Of a stretch of 34,334 bases of DNA, positions 7,682 through 15,386 are shown piece by piece; position 1 is the stretch's first letter; each line of letters starts with the position of its first letter. The position numbers were made by a program, and so were the translations under genes. The stretch is from positions 1-34,334 of the forward strand of contig DGTD01000088.1 of the NCBI GenBank assembly GCA_002396385.1, written 5' to 3'. Below the pieces are notes generated by a model, which saw only the letters and a program-made list of their open reading frames with translations, made no database searches and was not told the DNA's origin. Source of the DNA: Bacteroidales bacterium UBA4345 (GTDB lineage Bacteria; Bacteroidota; Bacteroidia; Bacteroidales; Paludibacteraceae).

Positions 7682-9724
7682 ATGAACATGGAAAACACAC
7701 TAACTAAATGGATACCAGCCCTTGTTGCCGGCATCTTGACAAGTCCGGCTATGGCCGACAACCCGATATTCCAGACCTACTATTCGCCCGATCCGGCGCC
7801 CGTAGTCATCGACGATACTGTTTTCGTGTATTCGGGAAACGACCAAGGAGGCGATTTTTTCACAATGAACGGGTGGAGGGTGTCCTCGTCGACCGATATG
7901 GTGAATTGGACCGACCGGGGTACCATCATTCTTTCGCACGACGACTTCCCGAACGCAAAGGTAGCGGGCGATTGGGCATCGCAATGCATTCGCCGTAACG
8001 GAAAATACTACTATTACGTTACCGTAGAGTCGACTATGGGTGGCCGCGCCATTAATGTCGCCGTTGCCGACCGGCCTGAAGGACCTTTTAAAAATGCGTT
8101 GGGGAACAAGCATTTGGCCGGACCCAATTGGGATTACATCGACCCTACCGTATGGATTGACGACGACGGTCAGGCCTACCTTTATTGGGGTAATCCGAAA
8201 CTCTACTATGCCAAACTCAACGAAGACATGATCTCGTTCGACGGTCCTATACAGGTAACTAATATGAGTTACGGATTCGCGCCCCCAGGCGAAGGTTCGA
8301 AATATACAGAGGGACCGTGGATTCACAAGCACGGCGGCAAATACTACATGATTTACGCGTCGCACGGTGTACCGGAATCTATCTCATACTCGTGGAGCGA
8401 CCATCCGACAGGTCCGTGGGAATGGAAAGGTGTGATTATGAAGAACGGCCAGAACGGTTCCACCTTCACCAACCACTCGGGCGTTATCGACTTCAAAGGG
8501 CGCAGTTTCTTCTTCTACCACAACGGGCGCCTGCCTGGTGGGGGCGGCTATACACGCTCTACGGCCGTGGAAGAGTTCTCCTACAACAGCGACGGCACCA
8601 TTCCTATGATGGAAATGACCAATCTGGGGGTGGTGAAACCTATACACTACCTCGACCCCTTCAAACGGACAGAAGCAGAGACTAAAGCCTTCAGCTACGG
8701 ACTAGAAGCCGCCAAAAACGACAATGTGGGCGTATATATCACGAAAATCCACAACAACGACTATATAAAAGTACGCTGTGTGGACTTTGGAGTTTACGGT
8801 GCTGACTTGTTCACGGCTGCCGTTATTGGCAGAAGCGACGCTATCATTGAAATACGTCTGGACAAGAAAGACGGTGAGCTGATCGGCACCTTAGACGTGT
8901 CCAAAACGAACGGCAGTTGGAAAGAGTTGGAGTGCGAGGTCGACAACACGATAGGTCGACACGATGTGTTCTTCGTATTCAAAGGACCTGCCAACACCGA
9001 GCTCTTCGACTTCAACTACTGGTTCTTCACCAGCAACGCCACACTGGTTCCTCAAACGCCGTATCTGGCACAAAAACACGCTGTGCCGGGTAAAATTGAA
9101 TTTGAAGACTACGACGAGGGCGGACAAAACAGGGCCTACTACGACAACGATACCGAAAACCAAGGTGGCGAATACCGAAACGACCGTGTCGACATTGTTG
9201 CTTGCGACGGGGGCTATGCCGTTGGCTACACCGCCGAGGGCGAATGGCTGGAATACACCGTCGACATCCAGAAAACACAAGCCTACCAGTTTGAGGCCAA
9301 AGTGTCGTGCGGACTGAACACATCGGGCTTCCAACTCTTCCTCGACGACAACGAGATTACAGATATAGTTGAAGTGCCCAACACCCCCGACTGGGACACC
9401 TATGCCATTGTTAAGGGGAAAACCGGTACGCTCAATGAAGGCGAGCACGTGCTTAAAGTGCTCCTGACCGGCGCCTATGCCAACCTCGACTGGCTACGCT
9501 TTACCGATGGTACGGAAACCCTTATCACACCGCTTGCCGCACAAAAGAATCCGCGGTATGAAAAAGCCATAGTTTACGATATGGGTGGGAAACTGGTCGG
9601 ATACGCCAACCTACATTCAAATGATGACGCCGACTGGGCTTCTCAACTCAGCATCCAACAATTCCCTGCAAACACGTACCTGGTAAAGACAAACGGCCGT
9701 AGCAGGGTAGTGGTATGCAAATAA
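7682..9724 (+). CDS. Secreted GH43-family arabinosidase/xylosidase with CBM6-like modules
   Basis: This 680-residue enzyme probably cleaves arabinose or xylose side groups from plant hemicellulose. A signal peptide spans residues 1-25 (AMA cleavage motif). The five-bladed beta-propeller GH43 domain (about 30-325) shows the expected acidic triad: D37 in SPDPAPVV (base), D154 in YIDPTVW (pKa modulator) and E210 in YTEGPWI (acid). Two CBM6/CBM35-like beta-sandwich modules follow (about 330-455 and 470-600; the second has KIEFEDYDEGG and GEWLEYTVDI). The last ~60 residues resemble a short, degenerate secretion-sorting tail. No SusC/SusD pair or other polysaccharide-utilisation genes are adjacent. 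The exact substrate is not decidable here. Confidence 0.88.
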   Translation: MNMENTLTKWIPALVAGILTSPAMADNPIFQTYYSPDPAPVVIDDTVFVYSGNDQGGDFFTMNGWRVSSSTDMVNWTDRGTIILSHDDFPNAKVAGDWASQCIRRNGKYYYYVTVESTMGGRAINVAVADRPEGPFKNALGNKHLAGPNWDYIDPTVWIDDDGQAYLYWGNPKLYYAKLNEDMISFDGPIQVTNMSYGFAPPGEGSKYTEGPWIHKHGGKYYMIYASHGVPESISYSWSDHPTGPWEWKGVIMKNGQNGSTFTNHSGVIDFKGRSFFFYHNGRLPGGGGYTRSTAVEEFSYNSDGTIPMMEMTNLGVVKPIHYLDPFKRTEAETKAFSYGLEAAKNDNVGVYITKIHNNDYIKVRCVDFGVYGADLFTAAVIGRSDAIIEIRLDKKDGELIGTLDVSKTNGSWKELECEVDNTIGRHDVFFVFKGPANTELFDFNYWFFTSNATLVPQTPYLAQKHAVPGKIEFEDYDEGGQNRAYYDNDTENQGGEYRNDRVDIVACDGGYAVGYTAEGEWLEYTVDIQKTQAYQFEAKVSCGLNTSGFQLFLDDNEITDIVEVPNTPDWDTYAIVKGKTGTLNEGEHVLKVLLTGAYANLDWLRFTDGTETLITPLAAQKNPRYEKAIVYDMGGKLVGYANLHSNDDADWASQLSIQQFPANTYLVKTNGRSRVVVCK

Positions 9725-9748
9725 AGACACTCTGAATACTTCATACTG

Positions 9749-9797
9749 AAGAACCGTGTAACAGCGACAACGGTGTGCTGTAATGCGGTTCTTCTTT
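9749..9797 (+). terminator. Terminator after GH43 gene
   Basis: The arms AAGAACCG (9749-9756) and CGGTTCTT (9786-9793) close an outer stem. An inner stem, ACAGC with GCTGT, lies inside it, separated by short internal loops. A weak CTTT tract follows. It sits 25 bases after the GH43 stop and would separate that gene from the CRISPR operon. Confidence 0.55.
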
Positions 9798-9835
9798 GCG
9801 TATGCGTCACCATTTCGAAACAGTTTCGCGTTCGT

Positions 9836-9861
9836 TTACCAAAGCAATTTCATTTTGGTAA
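9836..9861. promoter_or_regulatory. 26-bp palindrome upstream of cas10
   Basis: The arms TTACCAAA and TTTGGTAA are perfect inverted repeats with a 10-base spacer, 26 bp in all, about 143 bases before the cas10 start. This may be a dimeric regulator site. Its sequence differs from the ATTTTGT-type palindromes in front of the accessory operon, though the overall length is the same. Confidence 0.35.
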
Positions 9862-9970
9862 CGTGACATCGAATAGCTCCCTTCTTCTGACGGGCCAGTT
9901 TCGCAGAAAGAAGGAGAAAAACATGCTGTAGAATATAGATATAGAAGCTACAAGATTTATCAGAAAGAGA

Positions 9971-9978
9971 TATATTTG
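9971..9978 (+). promoter_or_regulatory. -7 element for the cas10 operon
   Basis: TATATTTG matches TAnnTTTG, 27 bases before the cas10 ATG. No convincing -33 element is visible. It would drive the effector-complex genes from cas10 to the TIGR03986-like RAMP as one transcript. Confidence 0.5.
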
Positions 9979-10004
9979 TATAATGGACAAAAATACAACA
10001 TACA

Positions 10005-11621
10005 ATGGCAGATAAATATCTCTATGGGGCCTCCGTGCAAGGCATTCAAAATTTTATATTTCAGACTAACAAACTGAAAGAGATAGTTGGCGCAAGCGAG
10101 TTAGTAGAGGAAATTTGTACGAGCAAGTTTGCTAAATTGTTGGGGAAGAAGGGGTATTATCCCGATTTAACAAAACAATTGGAAGAAGACAAAAATTGCA
10201 TTCTCCACGCAGCAGGCAATATCAAGTACATTTTTGATAGTAAGGAAGATTGTGAAAAAATTGTTCTGGAGTTTCCTAAGTCTATATACGAATTTGCCCC
10301 AGGCATCACAGTGAGCCAGGCCGTTGTTAAATTGGTAAATAACGATTTTGAACACGCTGTTAATGAATTGGAAAATCGTCTTCGTCTGCAACGCAACATT
10401 CCTATGCGTAGTGCAACTCTTGGCATGATGGGGATTGAAACAAGCAGACAGACTGGACTGCCTGTTGTTTATAGGGAAAGCGAAAATAGTCATCTTGATG
10501 CTGGCACATTTGCTAAATTGCAATATGTATGGGAAACAAAAGATGGGAAACGGATAGCAAAACGACATACCACAAGAAATCTTTGTCAAAAGGCATTTTA
10601 TGATGATATAAAAGACGAGCAGATTGCATTTGATATTGAAGAAATTACCCAAAATAACGATTGGATAGCAGTAATCCATGCTGATGGTAATGGATTGGGA
10701 CAAGTGGTCCAAAAAGTTGGTAAAGATCAAAATCTGTTCAAAGAATTCTCAGAAAAGCTAGACAAAGCTACGACTTTATCTGCACGTGAAGCATTTGAAG
10801 CAGTAAAAGTTCTGTTCAATAATTCAAAAAAGAAGTCTGACTTTATCCCAATTCGCCCGATTGTGTTAGGCGGAGATGATTTGACTGTGATTTGTCGAGC
10901 TGATTTAGCTCTCAATTATGTAACAACCTTCATCTCTAGATTCGAAGAAAATACCCGTAATTTACTGAAAGACAACCAGGGAGTCTCATTGCTAAAGAAT
11001 GTCTTTGAAAACGAATCAGACAAAAGATTAACCGCTTGTGCAGGTATCGCCTACATCAAGTCATCATTCCCATTCTATTATGGCTATAACCTTGCCGAAA
11101 CTCTTTGCTCATTGGCTAAGAAAGATGCCAAGGGTAAACAGGAAATTAAAGACGGCAAGGAACTGCCAAAGTCTTGTCTGATGTTCCACAAAGTTCAAGA
11201 TTCATTTACTAAAGATTGGGATGATATAACCAAACGAGAACTCACACCACAAAACAACATCAGTTTTGAGTTCGGTCCATATTATATAAAAGAAAAGAAG
11301 AGTGAAGATAAATGGTTGATTTCTGAATTAACAGAAAAAGCGAAACAATTAGAAGAAAGTAAGGAAGGCAATGCAGTTAAATCTCATCTACGCCGATGGA
11401 TGTCCTTGCTACATGATAACCCAGAAATGGCAGAACAAAAGTTGTTACGATTGAAATCAATGACTACAATGCGTACATACGTAGAAAATGTGACTAAAGG
11501 AGAAAGGAGAAAGGTTAAGAATCAAGGAACTGAAGTTGAAAAGATTTTTTATCCTGTTTATGACATTCTTACCATTCATACCATCAATACACAAAATACA
11601 AGGAGGACAAATAATGAATAA
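10005..11621 (+). CDS. cas10: Cas10 of a type III (III-D-like) system, HD-less, cyclase motif intact
   Basis: Cas10 is the large subunit of the type III complex. When crRNA pairs with target RNA, its Palm domain makes cyclic oligoadenylates. The protein (538 residues) starts directly in the first Palm-like domain (YLYGASVQGIQNFIF, then KLKEIVGASELVEEI), so the usual N-terminal HD nuclease is absent and DNA cleavage is not expected. The second Palm carries ADGNGLG (226-232) and the GGDD cyclase motif at 289-292, both intact, followed by a helical C-terminal domain. A GGDD motif without HD fits a system that depends on second-messenger effectors, and several are encoded downstream. It is the first gene of the operon and overlaps the next gene by 8 bases. 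Confidence 0.94.
   Translation: MADKYLYGASVQGIQNFIFQTNKLKEIVGASELVEEICTSKFAKLLGKKGYYPDLTKQLEEDKNCILHAAGNIKYIFDSKEDCEKIVLEFPKSIYEFAPGITVSQAVVKLVNNDFEHAVNELENRLRLQRNIPMRSATLGMMGIETSRQTGLPVVYRESENSHLDAGTFAKLQYVWETKDGKRIAKRHTTRNLCQKAFYDDIKDEQIAFDIEEITQNNDWIAVIHADGNGLGQVVQKVGKDQNLFKEFSEKLDKATTLSAREAFEAVKVLFNNSKKKSDFIPIRPIVLGGDDLTVICRADLALNYVTTFISRFEENTRNLLKDNQGVSLLKNVFENESDKRLTACAGIAYIKSSFPFYYGYNLAETLCSLAKKDAKGKQEIKDGKELPKSCLMFHKVQDSFTKDWDDITKRELTPQNNISFEFGPYYIKEKKSEDKWLISELTEKAKQLEESKEGNAVKSHLRRWMSLLHDNPEMAEQKLLRLKSMTTMRTYVENVTKGERRKVKNQGTEVEKIFYPVYDILTIHTINTQNTRRTNNE
11601..11606 (+). promoter_or_regulatory. Strong Shine-Dalgarno before the first cas7-like gene
   Basis: AGGAGG lies 7 bases before the ATG at 11614. 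Inside cas10 it is read as two rare AGG Arg codons, which suggests selection for ribosome binding. Bacteroidota genes usually lack such sites. Confidence 0.7.
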
Positions 11622-12183
11622 GATAAGATATAAGATAGAATTTCACACAGATTGGCATTGCGGTAGCGGCTTGGCAGCCGGGGCTGATGTGGATGCCTTG
11701 GTGGTGAAAGATGAAAAAGGAATGCCATTCGTTCCTGGTAAAACCATTAAAGGATTGGTACGTGAGGCAGTGGAAGAAATTAGGAGTTTACAGAATATTA
11801 GTCTTGACTCTTCTTTTTTTGAATCTTTTGGTTTCTTTGAAAGAGACAAAAATGAAATAAAAAAGGGCTCAATGTTCTTTGCTAATGCAGAACTTAAGAA
11901 AGAGGAATACGAAGCTATAGTTTCTAACAATGCGTCCCGTTTTATGTATAGGAACGTTGCCAACACAGCTATAGACGAAAATTGTATAGCAAAGAAGCAC
12001 AGTCTACGTAAAATACAAGTGGTTGTGCCCTGTTCATTATATGGCGAAATAATAGAAGTTCCAAATGAAATGACAGATGAAATCATTCAATCGTTTGGAT
12101 TTATCAAACGTTTGGGACAAAACCGTAACAGAGGTTTGGGTCGATGTACCATAACAGTAGAAGAGAAGGGAGGTGACAAATGA
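11614..12183 (+). CDS. Csm3-like Cas7 RAMP protein
   Basis: This 189-residue backbone subunit of the type III complex would bind crRNA and cut target RNA. It has the Csm3 pattern: HCGSG near residue 15, then ADVDALVVKDEKGMPFVPG followed by KTIKGLVR. D27 aligns with the catalytic Asp of Csm3 (the VDxPVVRD position), so the RNase site looks intact. The glycine-rich loop RLGQNRNRGLGR is near the C-terminus. I chose the ATG at 11614, with a strong Shine-Dalgarno, over the upstream in-frame start at 11536 because the added residues would lie wholly inside cas10. Its stop overlaps the next start (ATGA). Confidence 0.88.
   Translation: MNKIRYKIEFHTDWHCGSGLAAGADVDALVVKDEKGMPFVPGKTIKGLVREAVEEIRSLQNISLDSSFFESFGFFERDKNEIKKGSMFFANAELKKEEYEAIVSNNASRFMYRNVANTAIDENCIAKKHSLRKIQVVVPCSLYGEIIEVPNEMTDEIIQSFGFIKRLGQNRNRGLGRCTITVEEKGGDK
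12168..12176 (+). promoter_or_regulatory. Near-perfect Shine-Dalgarno before csx10
   Basis: GGGAGGTGA contains the full GGAGGTGA anti-SD complement just before the ATG at 12180. It supports translational coupling with the previous gene. Confidence 0.7.
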
Positions 12184-13607
12184 AAACATTGAAATTCAAA
12201 TGCACATTGCTTTCTGATGTTATCCTCAACCAAAAAGCTGCAACCGAAGGTCCAAACAAGACTTTGGATTTTATTCCAGGTAGTTGCTTCTTGGGTATTG
12301 TAGCAAGCCAATACGAAAAGTTAGATAAAGATAGTAAAGCTATGGAAATCTTCCATAGCGGAAAGGTTCGTTTTGGTGATGCCCACCCATCAAGCGGAAA
12401 TGTTCGAGGTTTAAAAATTCCTGCTTCAATGTTTTATCCAAAACTTAATAAGCCAAGCGAAGAATTGTATATTCATCACGCTATGTCGAATTTGGATGGC
12501 GAGGAGATGAAGAAAAAACAGTTGAAACAGTGCCGCGATGGCTTCTACACCTTTGTCAATAATGAAGCAATAAAAATCAAAACGGAGACCAATTTTGCCA
12601 TCAAGTCGGCATACGATAGAGAAAAACGACATTCAAAAGACGAACAAATGTATGGTTATGAGTCGTTGCAAAAAGGATTGACACTCTATTTTGAGGTGGA
12701 ACTAGACAATGAGATTCTTGCCAAAGAGGTAAAGAACGCATTAGTCGGTGAAAAACGTGTTGGACGCTCACGCACTGCACAATATGGCTTGATTAAGATT
12801 GAAGAATTTGATTATGAAGAGGTGAAGAGTTGCAAACCTACAAAAGAGATGGAAACAACGGTTTATGCCGATGGTCGTCTGATTTTCCTTGATGAGTATG
12901 GGTTGCCAACATTCCAGCCTTTGGCAGAACAATTAGGATTACCAAAAGATGCAATAATTCAGTGGGATAAATCTCAAATTCGCACTTTTCAATACGCACC
13001 TTGGAACAACAAACGTCAATGTTTCGATACTGATCGTTGCGGCATTGAGAAAGGAAGTGTTTTCGTTGTAAAAACATCAAGTTGCCCAGAAAAATCACAA
13101 TACGTAGGTTTTTATAAAAACGAAGGCTTTGGAAAAGTAATTTACAATCCTGAATTTTTAAATGCTGAGAAAGATGGTAAAGCCAAATGTATAATTAAAG
13201 AAATTAAAGATGACTCTTCGCCGATTGATAAAAAGCCTTTGAATGGTTCGCCAATGTTGGAATATATAAAGAAGCAACAGACATTGGAAGACAAGGAGAA
13301 TAGTATTTATAAGGCTGTGAACGTGTGGGTCAAAAAAAATGAGGAGTTTTTCCAAGGCAAAGAAAAATTTGCTTCACAATGGGGTGCGATTCGTGGTATT
13401 GCGATGGCGACAAAAGAGGATAATCAAATCCAAAAGAATGTTGAAACATACATTTCTCATGGTGTGAAGTCTGAGGACTGGGACGGTATTAGACGAAACA
13501 GATTGATAGAGTTTATGAACAACTGTAATGATGATAACATCCGAACCGGATTAGTCAACCTTGCCGCAGAAATGGCGAAGAAATGCAGAAAGGAGGATAA
13601 ACAATGA
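12180..13607 (+). CDS. csx10: Csx10-like (Cas5-group) RAMP protein
   Basis: This 475-residue protein resembles Csx10, the Cas5-type subunit that marks subtype III-D and caps the crRNA 5' end. Visible family features are the opening FKCTLLSDVILNQ strand, the TLDFIPGSCFLGIVASQY segment (about 29-46) and a glycine/arginine loop (VGRSRTAQYG, about 193-203) typical of RAMP folds. The C-terminal third (after about 330) is less conserved, with WGAIRGIA near residue 400 as in other Csx10-like proteins. It overlaps both neighbours by ATGA. The family is fairly secure; the III-D label rests mainly on this protein. Confidence 0.78.
   Translation: MKTLKFKCTLLSDVILNQKAATEGPNKTLDFIPGSCFLGIVASQYEKLDKDSKAMEIFHSGKVRFGDAHPSSGNVRGLKIPASMFYPKLNKPSEELYIHHAMSNLDGEEMKKKQLKQCRDGFYTFVNNEAIKIKTETNFAIKSAYDREKRHSKDEQMYGYESLQKGLTLYFEVELDNEILAKEVKNALVGEKRVGRSRTAQYGLIKIEEFDYEEVKSCKPTKEMETTVYADGRLIFLDEYGLPTFQPLAEQLGLPKDAIIQWDKSQIRTFQYAPWNNKRQCFDTDRCGIEKGSVFVVKTSSCPEKSQYVGFYKNEGFGKVIYNPEFLNAEKDGKAKCIIKEIKDDSSPIDKKPLNGSPMLEYIKKQQTLEDKENSIYKAVNVWVKKNEEFFQGKEKFASQWGAIRGIAMATKEDNQIQKNVETYISHGVKSEDWDGIRRNRLIEFMNNCNDDNIRTGLVNLAAEMAKKCRKEDKQ
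13591..13596 (+). promoter_or_regulatory. Strong Shine-Dalgarno before the double RAMP gene
   Basis: AGGAGG, preceded by AA, lies 7 bases before the ATG at 13604. This is the third consecutive gene in the effector block with a near-consensus site. Confidence 0.65.
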
Positions 13608-14992
13608 GTGACAATATAAAATTTTCTGGCTATAGCCATCGTTTTTTAGCACGTATGATTATTGAAGCTAAAACACCATTAGCTGTGGGATCTGGTGAAA
13701 AAGACATCATGACCGATGCCCTTGTCGCTACCGATGCAAATGGATTGCCATATATCCCCGGCACTGCTATAGCGGGAGTTGTAAGACACATGATTGAAGA
13801 TGTAAAACCAGATAGTTTCGATATAAATCAGATATTTGGTTTTCAAGAAAAAAAAGATGGCCATGGTTCTGAAATCATTTTTACTGAAGCCAAAATTCTA
13901 AACTCTAAAGGAAAAGTAATTGATGGAATGAACCTTATGGCAAGAGAGGACACATTGCTAAAATATTACGAAGAATTACCTATTCGTCAGCATGTGTGCA
14001 TAAATGAGCGTGGAGTGGCAACCAAAGCAGGCAAGTTTGATGAACAAGTGGTGTTTGCGGGCACTCGTTTCTGCTTTGAGTTGGAAATGGTCGCGAAAAA
14101 CGAGGATGTCCACAACTTCAACAAGATTTTGGAGCAAGTTCAAAATAAGACTTTTCGTATAGGTGGTGGAACACGATGTGGTTTCGGTGAAATTGAAGTT
14201 GTTAGCCTTAAAACAAAAAGGCTGGACCTAAAAGAAGAAAGCGACCGAAAGGATTATATAAACAAAACTTCTAACCTCTCCGACACTTCCTTTTGGGACA
14301 AGATTGAGGAAGAGAACAAAGATAAAGACACCGAAAAGACAGATACAGAAAGGTGGTATCGCTACGAACTAACCCTGCATCCCGAAGACTTTTTCCTTTT
14401 CGGCAGCGGCTTCGGCGACGACGAAGCCGATATGACACCCGTTAAAGCTAGAAAGGTGACATGGGACGGAAACACAGGCAAGATAGAGGAAAACTTCACC
14501 TTGATTCCCGCAACTTCTGTAAAAGGAGCACTGGCACACCGTGTCGCTTTCTATTGGAATAAGTTGAACGGACTATATATTGGCAACCCTGATGCAAAAA
14601 TTGGATCGGAAAATGAAGCTGTAAAAGAATTGTTCGGCTTCGAGGACGGAACTAAACAAAAAAGAGGAAACCTCTTATTTTCTGACGTTTTTGAAACTCC
14701 TTTACCAGACAAACTCATCAACCATGTTTCAATTGACCGTTTCACAGGCGGGGCCATAGATGGTGCTCTCTTCCAAGAAAAAACGACTTATGGTAAAGGG
14801 AAGACATTTACATTGACGATTATGGCAAAAAAAGACGTTGTGGACGGCAAAGACAAATTAAAGGAAACGCTAGAAAACGCCATCAACGACATCTGCTCAG
14901 GTATGCTGCCACTAGGTGGTGGCGTAAACCGTGGCAATGGCATATTTAACGGAAGTTTCACCATTAACGGAGTTCTTTATGAAAGTAAATAG
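13604..14992 (+). CDS. Double Csm3-like Cas7 fusion (two RAMP domains)
   Basis: This 462-residue protein contains two Csm3-like domains in tandem, supplying two backbone positions of the type III complex. Domain 1 (about 12-210) has LAVGSG, then TDALVATDANGLPYIPG and AIAGVVRH, with D38 at the catalytic Asp position, and GGGTRCGFGEIEV as its glycine loop. Domain 2 (about 250-460) has FLFGSGFGDDEADMTPVKAR with D276 at the same position, then IPATSVKGALAHR and a final LGGGVNRGNG loop. Both presumptive RNA-cleaving Asp residues are present. A charged linker (about 220-245) joins the domains. The last 14 bases overlap the next gene. Confidence 0.85.
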   Translation: MSDNIKFSGYSHRFLARMIIEAKTPLAVGSGEKDIMTDALVATDANGLPYIPGTAIAGVVRHMIEDVKPDSFDINQIFGFQEKKDGHGSEIIFTEAKILNSKGKVIDGMNLMAREDTLLKYYEELPIRQHVCINERGVATKAGKFDEQVVFAGTRFCFELEMVAKNEDVHNFNKILEQVQNKTFRIGGGTRCGFGEIEVVSLKTKRLDLKEESDRKDYINKTSNLSDTSFWDKIEEENKDKDTEKTDTERWYRYELTLHPEDFFLFGSGFGDDEADMTPVKARKVTWDGNTGKIEENFTLIPATSVKGALAHRVAFYWNKLNGLYIGNPDAKIGSENEAVKELFGFEDGTKQKRGNLLFSDVFETPLPDKLINHVSIDRFTGGAIDGALFQEKTTYGKGKTFTLTIMAKKDVVDGKDKLKETLENAINDICSGMLPLGGGVNRGNGIFNGSFTINGVLYESK

Positions 14993-15386
14993 TATAGAAA
15001 ATAACGGTAAATACGTAGGCTACATTTGGAAGAGCAACGAAAAAACGCCAAAAGTATTTAATGGTGATATTTTTGACGAGTCACTGGATAACAACGATAA
15101 TCCATTTATAATAGAGGGCCAACTCTACGACGAAGAGAGAGCTGTTTCTTATAGCATAAAATTTGTGGATGGCGAATACCTTATCAATAAGTTCGAGGTC
15201 AACAGCAACGAACTTGGTGAGTTCGTTATGAAAACATTCTATGCCAACCGTATAAAGGGCCACAAGAAACTCTGCTTCCGACAATATTGGAGGTCAGAAA
15301 AGGACGAGTTTTGTGAGAACATGGAGGTTCTGCAACCCAAAGAATTAGTATTTGTTGGATTTAAAGAAGAGGAGAAAGAAAAATGA
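14979..15386 (+). CDS. Small type III-associated protein (TIGR04423-like)
   Basis: This 135-residue protein has no recognisable catalytic motif. It is mostly beta-strand with acidic loops (GKYVGYIWKSNEKTPKVFNG, then FIIEGQLYDEERAVSYSIKF) and resembles the TIGR04423 group of small type III CRISPR proteins known mainly from Bacteroidota. Its place between two RAMP genes suggests a small structural subunit of the complex. I chose the ATG at 14979, with GGAG at 14969-14972, because the upstream in-frame start at 14931 would read through the glycine loop of the previous gene. It ends in an ATGA overlap with the next gene. Confidence 0.6.
   Translation: MKVNSIENNGKYVGYIWKSNEKTPKVFNGDIFDESLDNNDNPFIIEGQLYDEERAVSYSIKFVDGEYLINKFEVNSNELGEFVMKTFYANRIKGHKKLCFRQYWRSEKDEFCENMEVLQPKELVFVGFKEEEKEK

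Noticed and set aside
7700..9448. Long minus-strand open frames opposite the GH43 gene
   Set aside because: They are shadows of a well-supported coding gene with high GC at third positions and have no recognisable motif.
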